From IMG/VR virus record IMGVR_UViG_3300042945_002480, positions 1 through 21,342 of that record: 21,342 nt of DNA; one strand, written 5' to 3'. The notes under the pieces are model-generated. The model did not search any database. It was given only the letters and a program-made list of their open reading frames with translations, and had not been told where the DNA came from. Origin of the DNA: a virus. Of the stretch, positions 6,946 to 13,477 are shown one piece after another (the first letter of the stretch is position 1; each line of letters begins with the position of its first letter). The translations under genes and the position numbers were made by a program.

Positions 6946-6995
6946 CTTCGCCTCCTATTGCAGCCCTCTTGATCTCGCGTCCAACCAGCGAGGAC

Positions 6996-7028
6996 GCACT
7001 ACACAGGACTGGGGGCAGCGTGTAGTGC
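6996..7028. promoter_or_regulatory. Inverted repeat GCACTACAC-N15-GTGTAGTGC, candidate operator
   Basis: The gap 6946-7030 between the zinc-finger gene and the immunity gene contains a perfect 9-bp inverted repeat (6996-7004 and 7020-7028). The same 9-mer occurs three times in front of the ribbon-helix-helix gene and once more at 7082-7090. Downstream on the minus strand there is only a weak promoter-like pair (TTGGAC, then GCAATA 17 bases later). No run of T follows the repeat, so it is not a standard intrinsic terminator. An operator controlling the immunity gene group is the favoured reading. Confidence 0.5.
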
Positions 7029-7030
7029 AC

Positions 7031-7240
7031 TCAACGCTTCTGTTCGCCGATCGAAACGATGTCTTCTGTGTGGGTTTTCGTGTGTAGTGCGTGCGCTGCG
7101 AGCACTTGTGCCGCTGCATGGACACAACTAGCGCAAATGGCCGCGCCCGGTTGCTCGGAAAGAATCGCACTAGCTTCTTCCTGGCCTTTGCCACAGAAGG
7201 AGCAAAACTTAGGGCCTCGATCGATTCTCATACGCTTCAC
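7031..7240 (-). CDS. Stand-alone ClpX-type C4 zinc-finger protein, 69 aa
   Basis: The protein contains KFCSFCGKGQ at its start and AICASCVHAAA about 20 residues later. This is the C-x2-C...C-x2-C pattern of the ClpX zinc-binding domain (CSFCGK.Q....I..GP...IC..C), including the Gly-Lys and Gln that mark the family. In ClpX this domain dimerises and binds substrates and adaptors such as SspB. Here it is alone, with no AAA+ domain; the rest is a short basic and polar tail. The start is either GTG 7240 or ATG 7231 (MRIDRGPKF), with no strong Shine-Dalgarno for either. It follows the large terminase by 26 nt. It could interfere with host ClpXP or bind nucleic acid; this is inference. Confidence 0.8.
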   Translation of the reverse strand: MKRMRIDRGPKFCSFCGKGQEEASAILSEQPGAAICASCVHAAAQVLAAHALHTKTHTEDIVSIGEQKR

Positions 7241-7266
7241 GTTAGTCTTGCGCGTTACCGTTAGTT

Positions 7267-8790
7267 TTAGCGCGAAAGCAGATCGAGATTGAACGTTCGC
7301 ACGCGGCTCTTAGGCTGCTGTCTGCTGGCTTCACGGGCGAACCAGGAGGCCATGAGATGGTCGCCCGTGTGCTGCCGTGGATCATAGTAGAGCATCTCTG
7401 TGACCCAGGCATCGATCTCCTTCGTCGCTGGTCGGCCATTGACGGAGGGGATAATCCACTTGTTGTTCGCCATCTCGGTCGCGAGAGACTCGACTCCGAA
7501 CTCGGGGTGAGCCTTGTTCTTTCCCGTGAAGAAGGGTTTGACTGGCACTGCGCTGGTGCTCTTGGTGAAGTCGACGATGAACTGCTGCGCTGCGTTGTTC
7601 TCGACGATCACGATGCTGTTGTACCTGCGATGGGTGTCGATGATTCTATCCACGATGTCCTTCGCAGCCCATCGGCCGCTCTCGACCCAAAGAACCTCAC
7701 GGTCTTCGTTGGGATGAAGGACGATTGTGAATAGCACAGTGAGATCGGCGCCGTGACGAGCGCGGACACCCAAGTCCACGCCAGTGAAGACCCTGTAGCC
7801 GTGGGGGATCGTGCTGAGAGCGTAGGTCGGGGTGAGACCGTCCCCGCGCTTGAGGCATTGCTCGATCCACTCGCGCTTGAATCGCGCTTGGCTCTCGTCT
7901 CGCGGGATGCAGAGCATGGATCGCGCGAACTCATGGGCGAGATACTCGCGGCGTTTCTCTTCGATCCGTTCCATCGGCCAGCGCTCAGGCCAGGTGGACT
8001 CGTTCGTCGTAGGATCTAGCACTGGAAACTTCTTCCATGTGTAATCTCCGGTTGCTGCGAGTTCGTGCATCAGGTCTTCGGGGTGGAAGGCGTTGCCGAC
8101 AAGCAGCACCTTCGCCTCTGGCGTCAGGCGGGACATGGGCACGGCGTAGTACCAGTCCTTCGCGGCCTGCCGATGCGAGGGGAGCATTGTGTTCTTGTGA
8201 TTGAGCAGATCGTCGCCGATGAAGCGGTCGGTTCGCGAACCGATCAACGACGCAATGCCGATGCTGGTAGCCTGCACTGAGGGATCCTTGGGCATTCCCT
8301 TTCTCGCCGGTTGCTCGACGGAGATGGCTGACGCGCTCCACACTGGGCCAGGCTTGAGATCAGGGAAGATGTCGTGGATGGGGCCAGGTGCTTCGATGTA
8401 TCGACGGATCGCAGAGACAATGCGCGAGGCGTACCGCGAAGTCGCCGATCCGACGACGAAGCGGAGGCGCGGGTTGTTCCCCAGCTCCCAGAGTGTGTGC
8501 CCGATGCTCAGTTGCGACGTCTTGCCACTCTCGACGTGACCCCAAACGAGTAGACGATTGTGCTTTGCTGCAAGCCGGTGAAACTCCTCATGGATCGGGG
8601 CCTGCTTGATCGGGCGCCCAGATTGTTCGTCGCGAAGAACAAGCTCGCAGAACTCGTTGGGATCGGTTCGAGCAACACGCACACGAAGCCAGTAGAGCTG
8701 CTCTCGGATAGCGGCTGCCTGCTTGGGGTTACGCCGAATCCAGTAGATCAGCTCGCTGCGCGGCATACCCCGGAGGTCTTCGAGATTCAT
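7267..8790 (-). CDS. terL: Terminase large subunit, 507 aa
   Basis: Packaging motor ATPase plus nuclease that cuts concatemeric DNA and pumps it through the portal. The ATPase domain has a Walker A variant, GHVESGKTS (84-92), and a Walker B-like RFIGDDLL (about 189-196) with its acidic pair at 193-194; VLLVGNAF (229-236) fits the coupling motif. The RNase H-like nuclease domain shows VFTGVDLGV with Asp 339, IVIVENN with Glu 397, and TGDHLMA with Asp 477. These are the three expected acidic metal ligands. Length is normal. ATG 8790 overlaps the stop of the small-subunit gene as ATGA. The Walker A lacks the second canonical Gly, as in many phage terminases. The portal gene lies about 2.2 kb downstream rather than adjacent. 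Confidence 0.95.
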   Translation of the reverse strand: MNLEDLRGMPRSELIYWIRRNPKQAAAIREQLYWLRVRVARTDPNEFCELVLRDEQSGRPIKQAPIHEEFHRLAAKHNRLLVWGHVESGKTSQLSIGHTLWELGNNPRLRFVVGSATSRYASRIVSAIRRYIEAPGPIHDIFPDLKPGPVWSASAISVEQPARKGMPKDPSVQATSIGIASLIGSRTDRFIGDDLLNHKNTMLPSHRQAAKDWYYAVPMSRLTPEAKVLLVGNAFHPEDLMHELAATGDYTWKKFPVLDPTTNESTWPERWPMERIEEKRREYLAHEFARSMLCIPRDESQARFKREWIEQCLKRGDGLTPTYALSTIPHGYRVFTGVDLGVRARHGADLTVLFTIVLHPNEDREVLWVESGRWAAKDIVDRIIDTHRRYNSIVIVENNAAQQFIVDFTKSTSAVPVKPFFTGKNKAHPEFGVESLATEMANNKWIIPSVNGRPATKEIDAWVTEMLYYDPRQHTGDHLMASWFAREASRQQPKSRVRTFNLDLLSR

Positions 8791-9557
8791 CGCTGCGCAC
8801 TCCGCTTCTCGCCGAGATTGACGACCTCCGCTTCCTCGTACGCCTCCGCAGGTAGATCGATAACGATGTTGCCATCCAGGTCGATGTAGGTCGTACCCGT
8901 CTCGCCCGGTGACACACGAACTGCCCGCGTGAGCGTGCGCTGGATGCCGAGCAGCTCATCAACAGCCTCCTCGCTGGTCAGGTCTTCTAGGTTCTGGACA
9001 CCTAGGATCGAGGAGGGCTGGTTGTTCTTCAAGCGCTCAAGCTCCATCGCGAGTCGGATGGCTTCGTTGGAGTGCCTGGTCACAGCAGCCGTGTCGCTGA
9101 TCAGCCTTGAGATCTCTTTCGGTGAGAGCGCGTTGGCATTCGCGCTCAATACCTCTTGCGCCTTGTTCGAGAGGGGCAGCATGGCCTTGAGCAAGCCCTG
9201 GAGAAGCGCGCCGACAGCGATGCTGTTCGTGCGTGCGATCTGAACAGCCCGCGCTTCATCTTCTGAGGCTCGCTGCGCGGCTCGACGAGACTCCTCGCGC
9301 TCTTTCTCAACTGCGCTGCGTTCATCCTCGGCAGCCTTGAGGCGGTCGCGACGAGCAATCTCCATCTCTTCGCGCAGCACTTCGCGAATCGGGCGAGCCC
9401 ACGCGTACTGCTTGATCCAACCGTGACTCCAGCCGCGCCGCGCCGTGCGTGGGTCACAACCCGCGTACCTCGCTGCGTGCGAGGCGTTGCCTGGCTGCTG
9501 CCGGTAGCCATCGACGATCGCGTTGTAGAACTCTTGTGTGATCGGCCTGCGTGCCAT
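8787..9557 (-). CDS. Probable terminase small subunit, 256 aa
   Basis: Likely the DNA-recognition subunit that brings the genome end to the large terminase. Evidence is its position immediately upstream with a 4-nt overlap, an N-terminal helix-turn-helix-like segment (QEFYNAIVDGYRQQPGNASHAARYAGCDPRTARRGW) typical of small terminases, and a long charged helical region (about 60-108) that would form the oligomerisation coiled coil. The C-terminal third (ILGVQNLEDLTSEEAVDELLGI to the end) is acidic and strand-rich, plausible for contact with the large subunit. ATG 9557 has GGGAGG seven bases upstream. No sequence match could be tested, so a generic DNA-binding protein is the alternative. Confidence 0.8.
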   Translation of the reverse strand: MARRPITQEFYNAIVDGYRQQPGNASHAARYAGCDPRTARRGWSHGWIKQYAWARPIREVLREEMEIARRDRLKAAEDERSAVEKEREESRRAAQRASEDEARAVQIARTNSIAVGALLQGLLKAMLPLSNKAQEVLSANANALSPKEISRLISDTAAVTRHSNEAIRLAMELERLKNNQPSSILGVQNLEDLTSEEAVDELLGIQRTLTRAVRVSPGETGTTYIDLDGNIVIDLPAEAYEEAEVVNLGEKRSAQR

Positions 9558-9569
9558 GCGCCACCTCCC

Positions 9570-9791
9570 TCAGAGTTCAACGATGAGGTCGGAGAGTTCT
9601 TGGCGGCTGCGTTTGCGCCGCCCGCCGTCTGTGCGCATGTCTGCCTCGACCTCGCGCTCCATCAGGTCGCGGATCAGTGCGGCGGCAGTCGTGCGACGAA
9701 CTGCTGCTACACGCTTGAAGCGTTCCCACAGCTCGTTCGGTAGCCGAATGGACTGCGGCGTTGAGTTAGCTCGATCTAGTACGCCAGTCAT
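9570..9791 (-). CDS. Ribbon-helix-helix DNA-binding protein, 73 aa
   Basis: Small regulator of the Arc/MetJ/CopG fold. The strand TPQSIRLP is followed by helix NELWERFKRVAAVRRTT and helix AAALIRDLMEREVEAD, the standard ribbon-helix-helix layout; the strand side chains Gln/Ser/Arg would read the major groove as a dimer. The C-terminal 20 residues are basic then hydrophobic. The ATG at 9791 abuts a cluster of three GTGTAGTGC-type repeats and has no Shine-Dalgarno, so translation may be leaderless or weak. Auto-repression through those repeats is the simplest model. The small terminase gene starts 12 nt after it, so it could control late packaging genes. Confidence 0.87.
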   Translation of the reverse strand: MTGVLDRANSTPQSIRLPNELWERFKRVAAVRRTTAAALIRDLMEREVEADMRTDGGRRKRSRQELSDLIVEL

Positions 9792-9826
9792 GTGTAGTGC
9801 AACACACTACACGGAACGCACTACAC
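9792..9826. promoter_or_regulatory. Three-copy GTGTAGTGC repeat cluster, candidate operator
   Basis: Between the 130-aa gene and the ribbon-helix-helix gene are gtgtagtgc (9792-9800), acactacac (9804-9812) and gcactacac (9818-9826). The first two make an 8-bp inverted repeat with a 5-base spacer. On the minus strand TTGACG just upstream, overlapping the previous stop codon, could be a -35 element, with TAGTGT 16 bases later as a weak -10. A repressor bound here would cover both the promoter and the start codon of the regulator gene. Confidence 0.6.
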
Positions 9827-9827
9827 G

Positions 9828-10220
9828 TCAAGCCATCGAGAGCTTCATGCGATCCCGGTCGTTGGGATCGCTGCCTGAAAGAAGCGCATGTTCAGCAACA
9901 ACGAGTTCCATCAGCTCAATAGCTTGAAGCATCTTCTTCCGCGACCACCATGCTTTGCGCCGACGCCCGTGCGTTTGATGTGTTGCTAAACCGCGCCGCA
10001 GATCGGATAGAAGCCTCGCTGGCCGCGAGATGTGAATGCGCTTCGGTGGCCCAATAGGGAGCGCATCAAACGCGCTTCCAGGCATACCGATGAGCATCGC
10101 CAACTCGTAGACGTGCCCATCCCAGCCTTCAGATGAGCACGCGGCCTGGAGCACCGCGAACCGTTCCAACCGTGTGAGATTGGAGAGTTCTGCGTTGGTG
10201 CGTTGACCTGGTGGGTTCAC
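9828..10220 (-). CDS. Hypothetical protein, 130 aa
   Basis: Not recognised. The first half is helical (NLTRLERFAVLQAACSSEGWDGHVYELAMLIGMPGSAF), then comes a basic stretch ISRPARLLSDLRRGLATHQTHGRRRKAWWSRKK that could contact nucleic acid, then a helix LQAIELMELVVAEHALL and a polar tail. The start is the GTG at 10220, overlapping the QueE stop as GTGA; the Shine-Dalgarno is weak, so translation is probably coupled to QueE. The gene ends exactly where the repeat cluster of the next gene begins. Nothing links it firmly to base modification or packaging. Confidence 0.72.
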   Translation of the reverse strand: MNPPGQRTNAELSNLTRLERFAVLQAACSSEGWDGHVYELAMLIGMPGSAFDALPIGPPKRIHISRPARLLSDLRRGLATHQTHGRRRKAWWSRKKMLQAIELMELVVAEHALLSGSDPNDRDRMKLSMA

Positions 10221-10885
10221 GGCAAGCCCGCCACTTTGTGCGTTTGAATCGACAGGCGCCAGTGCGGGTTCTTCATCACATAGTCGGCCGCTTGGCGCAT
10301 GTTCTCTCGGTCGAGCAAGCTCTTACCAACCTCTGCTGGAACGCACGACGCGCGCGGCTGCACGAAGTGATGCGACGCCAGCACACCGGCGTCGATGTAG
10401 CTCTGGGGGTCGTAATCAGGGAACACGACCTTGATCTCATCGACGTTGCGAAGAGCAAGACGGTGGGGCGCCACCTTGGGTGACATCGTCAGCCAGAGTC
10501 TCGGTGCGAGATCGTGCGGAGCATCGAGCGTGCCGTTGGTCTCGACAGCGACTACACGAGACCCGCGCTCCAGCATCTCGACGAGAGGAGCATCGATCTG
10601 GAGCAGCGGCTCGCCACCAGTCAGCACGACCAGCGGGACGTTTGGCAGCGCCGCGATTCGCTTGTCAAGCTCGTCGAGCGAGAGCTTCTCGCGCATCGCG
10701 AAGTCGGTGTCACACCATCGCGGACACTGGGCCTCGTGGCGAGCGGCATCCCGCTCACGATCTTGCGGCTTGCCGCTCCAGAGGTTGCATGCCGCGAAAC
10801 GGACGAACACCGCGCATGTGCCTGCGTGATAGCCCTCGCCCTGAATGGTGTGGAAGATCTCGGTGACTGCGTACTTGTTTCCCAT
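10217..10885 (-). CDS. queE: 7-carboxy-7-deazaguanine synthase QueE, 222 aa
   Basis: Radical S-adenosylmethionine enzyme that contracts 6-carboxytetrahydropterin to 7-carboxy-7-deazaguanine, the third step towards preQ0. Recognised by EIFHTIQGEG at residues 9-18, FAACNLWSG (30-38), WCDTDF (57-62), LTGGEPLLQ (88-96) for SAM binding, VAVETNGT (112-119) and SPKVAPH. The cluster cysteines appear to be C33, C54 and C58, giving C-x20-C-x3-C instead of the C-x14-C-x2-C seen in several characterised QueE enzymes. ATG 10885 begins MGNKYAVTEIFHTIQGEG, a typical QueE start, but has no good Shine-Dalgarno. It is separated from queD and folE by the ParB-like and tagged genes yet belongs to the same run. 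Confidence 0.93.
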   Translation of the reverse strand: MGNKYAVTEIFHTIQGEGYHAGTCAVFVRFAACNLWSGKPQDRERDAARHEAQCPRWCDTDFAMREKLSLDELDKRIAALPNVPLVVLTGGEPLLQIDAPLVEMLERGSRVVAVETNGTLDAPHDLAPRLWLTMSPKVAPHRLALRNVDEIKVVFPDYDPQSYIDAGVLASHHFVQPRASCVPAEVGKSLLDRENMRQAADYVMKNPHWRLSIQTHKVAGLP

Positions 10886-10905
10886 GCAGGAAGTCTTGCA
10901 CGCCG

Positions 10906-11214
10906 CTACTTCTTTTTCACATACCTCTTCTTGCCGGAAGCGGTGACGACGAAGGTCCCGCCCTTGGCGCCACGCTGTGTCGAAGCAGCAGCTCTCTTCT
11001 GATCTGCTGCGTAGAGCTCGGGGTGCGCGGCAACCATGTGCTGATGTCGCGCATGATCGTGCTCGCGCCGCCTCTTCGGGTCGCGCACGGTCTGGAGAGC
11101 TTCGACGTGCGCAGCTGCCGCGCGCACGTGCGCCTCACGAGTCCGAAGGTGGTTGGCCTCCTGAGTCAGCCGATGCGCTCTCGCTGATGCCGTCTCGCTG
11201 CGTGCCGTTGCCAT
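10906..11214 (-). CDS. Small basic helical protein with KGGTF...YVKK tail, 102 aa
   Basis: Family not recognised. Residues 1-80 are Ala/His/Arg-rich helix (TQEANHLRTREAHVRAAAAH is representative), and the last 21 residues are GAKGGTFVVTASGKKRYVKK plus Lys, nearly identical to the end of the 274-aa protein at 760-1584. ATG 11214 has a perfect AAGGAGG six bases upstream, which fixes the start even though it lies 80 nt inside the ParB-like gene in another frame. The protein is strongly basic, suggesting nucleic-acid binding. It sits between the ParB-like gene and queE, inside the modification cassette, so it may be a cassette component or may simply share a virion-type tag. Confidence 0.85.
   Translation of the reverse strand: MATARSETASARAHRLTQEANHLRTREAHVRAAAAHVEALQTVRDPKRRREHDHARHQHMVAAHPELYAADQKRAAASTQRGAKGGTFVVTASGKKRYVKKK
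10912..10971 (-). repeat. Copy 2 of a duplicated C-terminal tag segment
   Basis: These bases encode GAKGGTFVVTASGKKRYVKK. They align with 766-825 at both DNA and protein level; within the tag only one residue differs (Ala for Lys after VVT). Confidence 0.75.
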
Positions 11215-11908
11215 CCTGTGCCTCCTTGCTCTTCCTGGCCTTGCGCTTGCCCAGAGGCGGTGTGGGGCCCTGGGCGGGGTGCTCCTCGGCGTAGACGGTG
11301 CACAGGTGTGCAAGGGCCACGGCGAGGTCATCGGTCGATGCGTGTTGCTGCGCAGCGACGATAGCACGGTCGAGCGCCGCCCTCTGGTCAGCTGTGAGCT
11401 TGACCTTGAAGGTCTCCGCAGCCTCGCTGCCAGTCACACCAGCAGCATTCGCGTCGTCCTGCACGATGATCGAGTTGAGGTCGAAGGAAGCGATGTCGAG
11501 CATCCGCTGGATGTCTTCGGAGGTGTAGGGCAGCGCGGCCATGCCGACATCGCCGAGCTCCATGTGCAGGCCCGCGATCAACTCTGCGAGCTTGTTCGTG
11601 TCAGGCTCGCCACTGATCTCGTTCAGCGCAATGGTCAATCGCTTGGCCACGTGATCGGGAATCTCGCCCAGGTCGACCACTGCGATGTCGGCAACCCCTT
11701 CGAGCTTGGCCGCGCGCCAACGGTGCTCGCCGTCCACGACCTCGAAGCCGTCGATGCCCGGCACGCGCCGGACCGTGACGGGATCTACGAACCCGAACTC
11801 GCGGATGCTCCGGCGAGCCCGCTCGAACATGAACTCGCTCTGCTGATTCGGATTCCAGGGATTCGGCCGCAGGGACGCCGCGGGCACCACACGCACTTCG
11901 TTGATCAT
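11135..11908 (-). CDS. ParB/Srx-domain protein, 257 aa
   Basis: The N-terminal domain (about residues 3-90) has the ParB/sulfiredoxin-like fold signature: RPNPWNPN, then RRSIREFGFVDPVTVRR, then VVDGEHRWRAAKLEG with the GEHR motif at 60-63. This fold binds nucleotides and in several families cleaves CTP or ATP or nicks DNA. The middle is helical and the last 40 residues are basic then Ser/Gly-rich and look disordered. ATG 11908 is preferred to the GTG at 11920 because GGAG lies six bases before it. The gene follows dpdA by 12 nt. In bacterial dpd islands the transglycosylase DpdA works with DpdB, which I recall as DndB/ParB-related; a similar partner role here is inference. Confidence 0.88.
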   Translation of the reverse strand: MINEVRVVPAASLRPNPWNPNQQSEFMFERARRSIREFGFVDPVTVRRVPGIDGFEVVDGEHRWRAAKLEGVADIAVVDLGEIPDHVAKRLTIALNEISGEPDTNKLAELIAGLHMELGDVGMAALPYTSEDIQRMLDIASFDLNSIIVQDDANAAGVTGSEAAETFKVKLTADQRAALDRAIVAAQQHASTDDLAVALAHLCTVYAEEHPAQGPTPPLGKRKARKSKEAQDGNGTQRDGISESASADSGGQPPSDS

Positions 11909-11920
11909 TTCTCTCTCCAC

Positions 11921-12862
11921 CTATCGAATGCCGGGGATCGGTCGTGTCGGCGCTACGGTCACGCGCGAGTCGAGCCACTGCTGGAAGTCCGCATACGACT
12001 CCATGGATGCGAAGGCATGCCGATAGTACACGGTACGCTTCTTGAGCGCTTCGATCTCTTCGGGGAACCTCTTGGCCACGAGAGCAAGCCATCGCTGCCA
12101 CTCGGGTGAGTCCAACTCGAATGTCAGGATCTTGCCGTTACCCGTGTGCAAGCTTGACTGGTTGTACCGCACGCCAGAGATCCACGATGTCGAGTCGCAT
12201 GTGTATGCTAGCGGCGTCATCATCAACTCCGGCACCGTGCAGCCGAGCAAGTGGATCCTCGGCGGCAGCTTGCCTGCGTCCGCGCATGTCTTGTGGATCC
12301 GCTTAAGTAATGCGAACACCGCCTGCTTGTAGCGATCGCTACCCATCGAGTGCGTTCCACCGCCTACGGTCACCCGGAGCTCAGGGACAGAGAGCGCGAT
12401 GTAGTCCTGTTCGAGCGCGAGCTTGTCGAGGCCGTCGAGTCCCTCGGGCGCGTGCCAGACGTAGATCACTCGCCCGCCGAACGGCTTGAACTCCTCCCGC
12501 AATCGATGCGTCGCATCCATGCCGAGCAGCTTCTGCGTGTCGCTCTCGACGAACAGACCGCGGTAGCCAGCCTGATCGAGAGCCTCGATGTACCGTAGCG
12601 TGTAATCGCGGTACGCATCGAACGTGCGCGGCAGCATCCCTTTCTTCGTTCCGAACATCAGGGAGAAGAGGCCGCTGTCCACGATCAGCGAACCGGGCAC
12701 CGTGTCCTTGAGCGCGTCGTAGGTGCGGTTGCGGCGGCCAGGCCCGCCGAGCTCCAGGTAGGAGACCAGGACCCACAGGCCGCTCTCGCCGTTGCGCCAG
12801 CGCCGCTCGACCCAGAAGGCGCCAGGACCCTCCAGAGTCGCTGCGGCTAGATGGACCCTCAC
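11921..12862 (-). CDS. dpdA: DpdA-type DNA-guanine transglycosylase, 313 aa
   Basis: A member of the tRNA-guanine transglycosylase superfamily in its DNA-acting DpdA form, which exchanges guanine in DNA for a 7-deazaguanine base. VDSGLFS (61-67) corresponds to the DSGGFQ motif of TGT with its active-site Asp 62; HLLGCTVPE (204-212) matches the LLG substrate-binding segment; and CDSTSW (222-227) supplies the second, nucleophile-like Asp 223. The CxCxxC zinc site of tRNA-acting TGT is absent, and the protein is shorter than typical TGT (about 375 aa), as expected for phage DpdA. The start is a GTG at 12862, overlapping the transporter stop as GTGA with GGAGG just upstream; the frame stays open far upstream but that part lies under the transporter gene. 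Confidence 0.9.
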   Translation of the reverse strand: MRVHLAAATLEGPGAFWVERRWRNGESGLWVLVSYLELGGPGRRNRTYDALKDTVPGSLIVDSGLFSLMFGTKKGMLPRTFDAYRDYTLRYIEALDQAGYRGLFVESDTQKLLGMDATHRLREEFKPFGGRVIYVWHAPEGLDGLDKLALEQDYIALSVPELRVTVGGGTHSMGSDRYKQAVFALLKRIHKTCADAGKLPPRIHLLGCTVPELMMTPLAYTCDSTSWISGVRYNQSSLHTGNGKILTFELDSPEWQRWLALVAKRFPEEIEALKKRTVYYRHAFASMESYADFQQWLDSRVTVAPTRPIPGIR

Positions 12863-13476
12863 GACAGCCTCCGAACGCCTGCAATCGCCCCGTAGGAAGC
12901 GGGCAGGCCGCCGATGGCGCACACCAGCTTGAGCGCGTACTGCGCGCCGATCATCACAGCCAGTATGCCCCACGGCAGCACGAAGGCGAACGCCACCAGA
13001 ACGAACACGGTGGAGTCGACGGCCTGTCCGACCACCGTCGACCCGAGCTTGCGCAGCCAGAGCTTCTTGGGCCCGGTCCAACTCCGGATCAGGAAAAACA
13101 TCCGCACATCGACCAGGCCGCCGAGCAGGAAGGCCGCGAGTGAAGCGCCAACGATCCTCGGAGTCGTCGCGAACACCGAGGCGAAACACACGCCAGTGGC
13201 GTCTGCGCCGGCCGGTGGGATCGCGAGGGCAAGCGTCGAGAACGCAACCAACACCAGACATCCGACGAAGGAAGCCAGCACGACGTGCCGTGCGCGCTCT
13301 TCTCCGTAGAGCTCGGAGATCACATCCTGGAGCACGTAGGTCAACGGGTAGGCCAAGGCACCCACGGTGAACGGCCCGAGCCCGAAGTCGATCAGCTTGG
13401 CCGCGACGGCATTGGCCGTCACATGCCCGCCTACGTAGATCGCCAGCAGGAACGCAAACGCCTTCTCGCGCCGCAT
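12859..13476 (-). CDS. yhhQ: YhhQ-type queuosine-precursor transporter, 205 aa
   Basis: Integral inner-membrane protein of the vitamin uptake transporter (VUT, YhhQ) family, which imports preQ0 or preQ1. Hallmarks are TANAVAAKLIDFG (20-32), LAYPLTYVLQDVISELYG (41-58) with the conserved Asp and Glu, RMFFLIRSWTG (115-125), KLGSTVVGQAVDSTVF (133-148) and a hydrophobic C-terminal part with ALKLVC. About six membrane segments fit within the 205 residues; E. coli YhhQ is 221. ATG 13476 begins one base after the previous stop. It sits between the QueD-like gene and dpdA, so it most likely feeds the transglycosylase by scavenging a ready-made base or preserving supply when host synthesis is weak. Confidence 0.93.
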   Translation of the reverse strand: MRREKAFAFLLAIYVGGHVTANAVAAKLIDFGLGPFTVGALAYPLTYVLQDVISELYGEERARHVVLASFVGCLVLVAFSTLALAIPPAGADATGVCFASVFATTPRIVGASLAAFLLGGLVDVRMFFLIRSWTGPKKLWLRKLGSTVVGQAVDSTVFVLVAFAFVLPWGILAVMIGAQYALKLVCAIGGLPASYGAIAGVRRLS

Positions 13477-13477
13477 G

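Noticed and set aside
6996-7028. Inverted repeat read as an intrinsic terminator after the zinc-finger gene
   Set aside because: The loop is 15 bases, no T-tract follows on either strand and the same 9-mer recurs elsewhere as separate copies, which fits an operator better.
11279-12109. A 276-codon plus-strand frame
   Set aside because: It mirrors the ParB-like and DpdA coding regions, whose motifs are unambiguous; no plus-strand gene is supported anywhere in the window.
12863-13261. The upstream extension of the DpdA frame (133 codons)
   Set aside because: It lies under the transporter gene, is Arg-rich without homology signals, and the GTGA-overlap start at 12862 has a good ribosome site.
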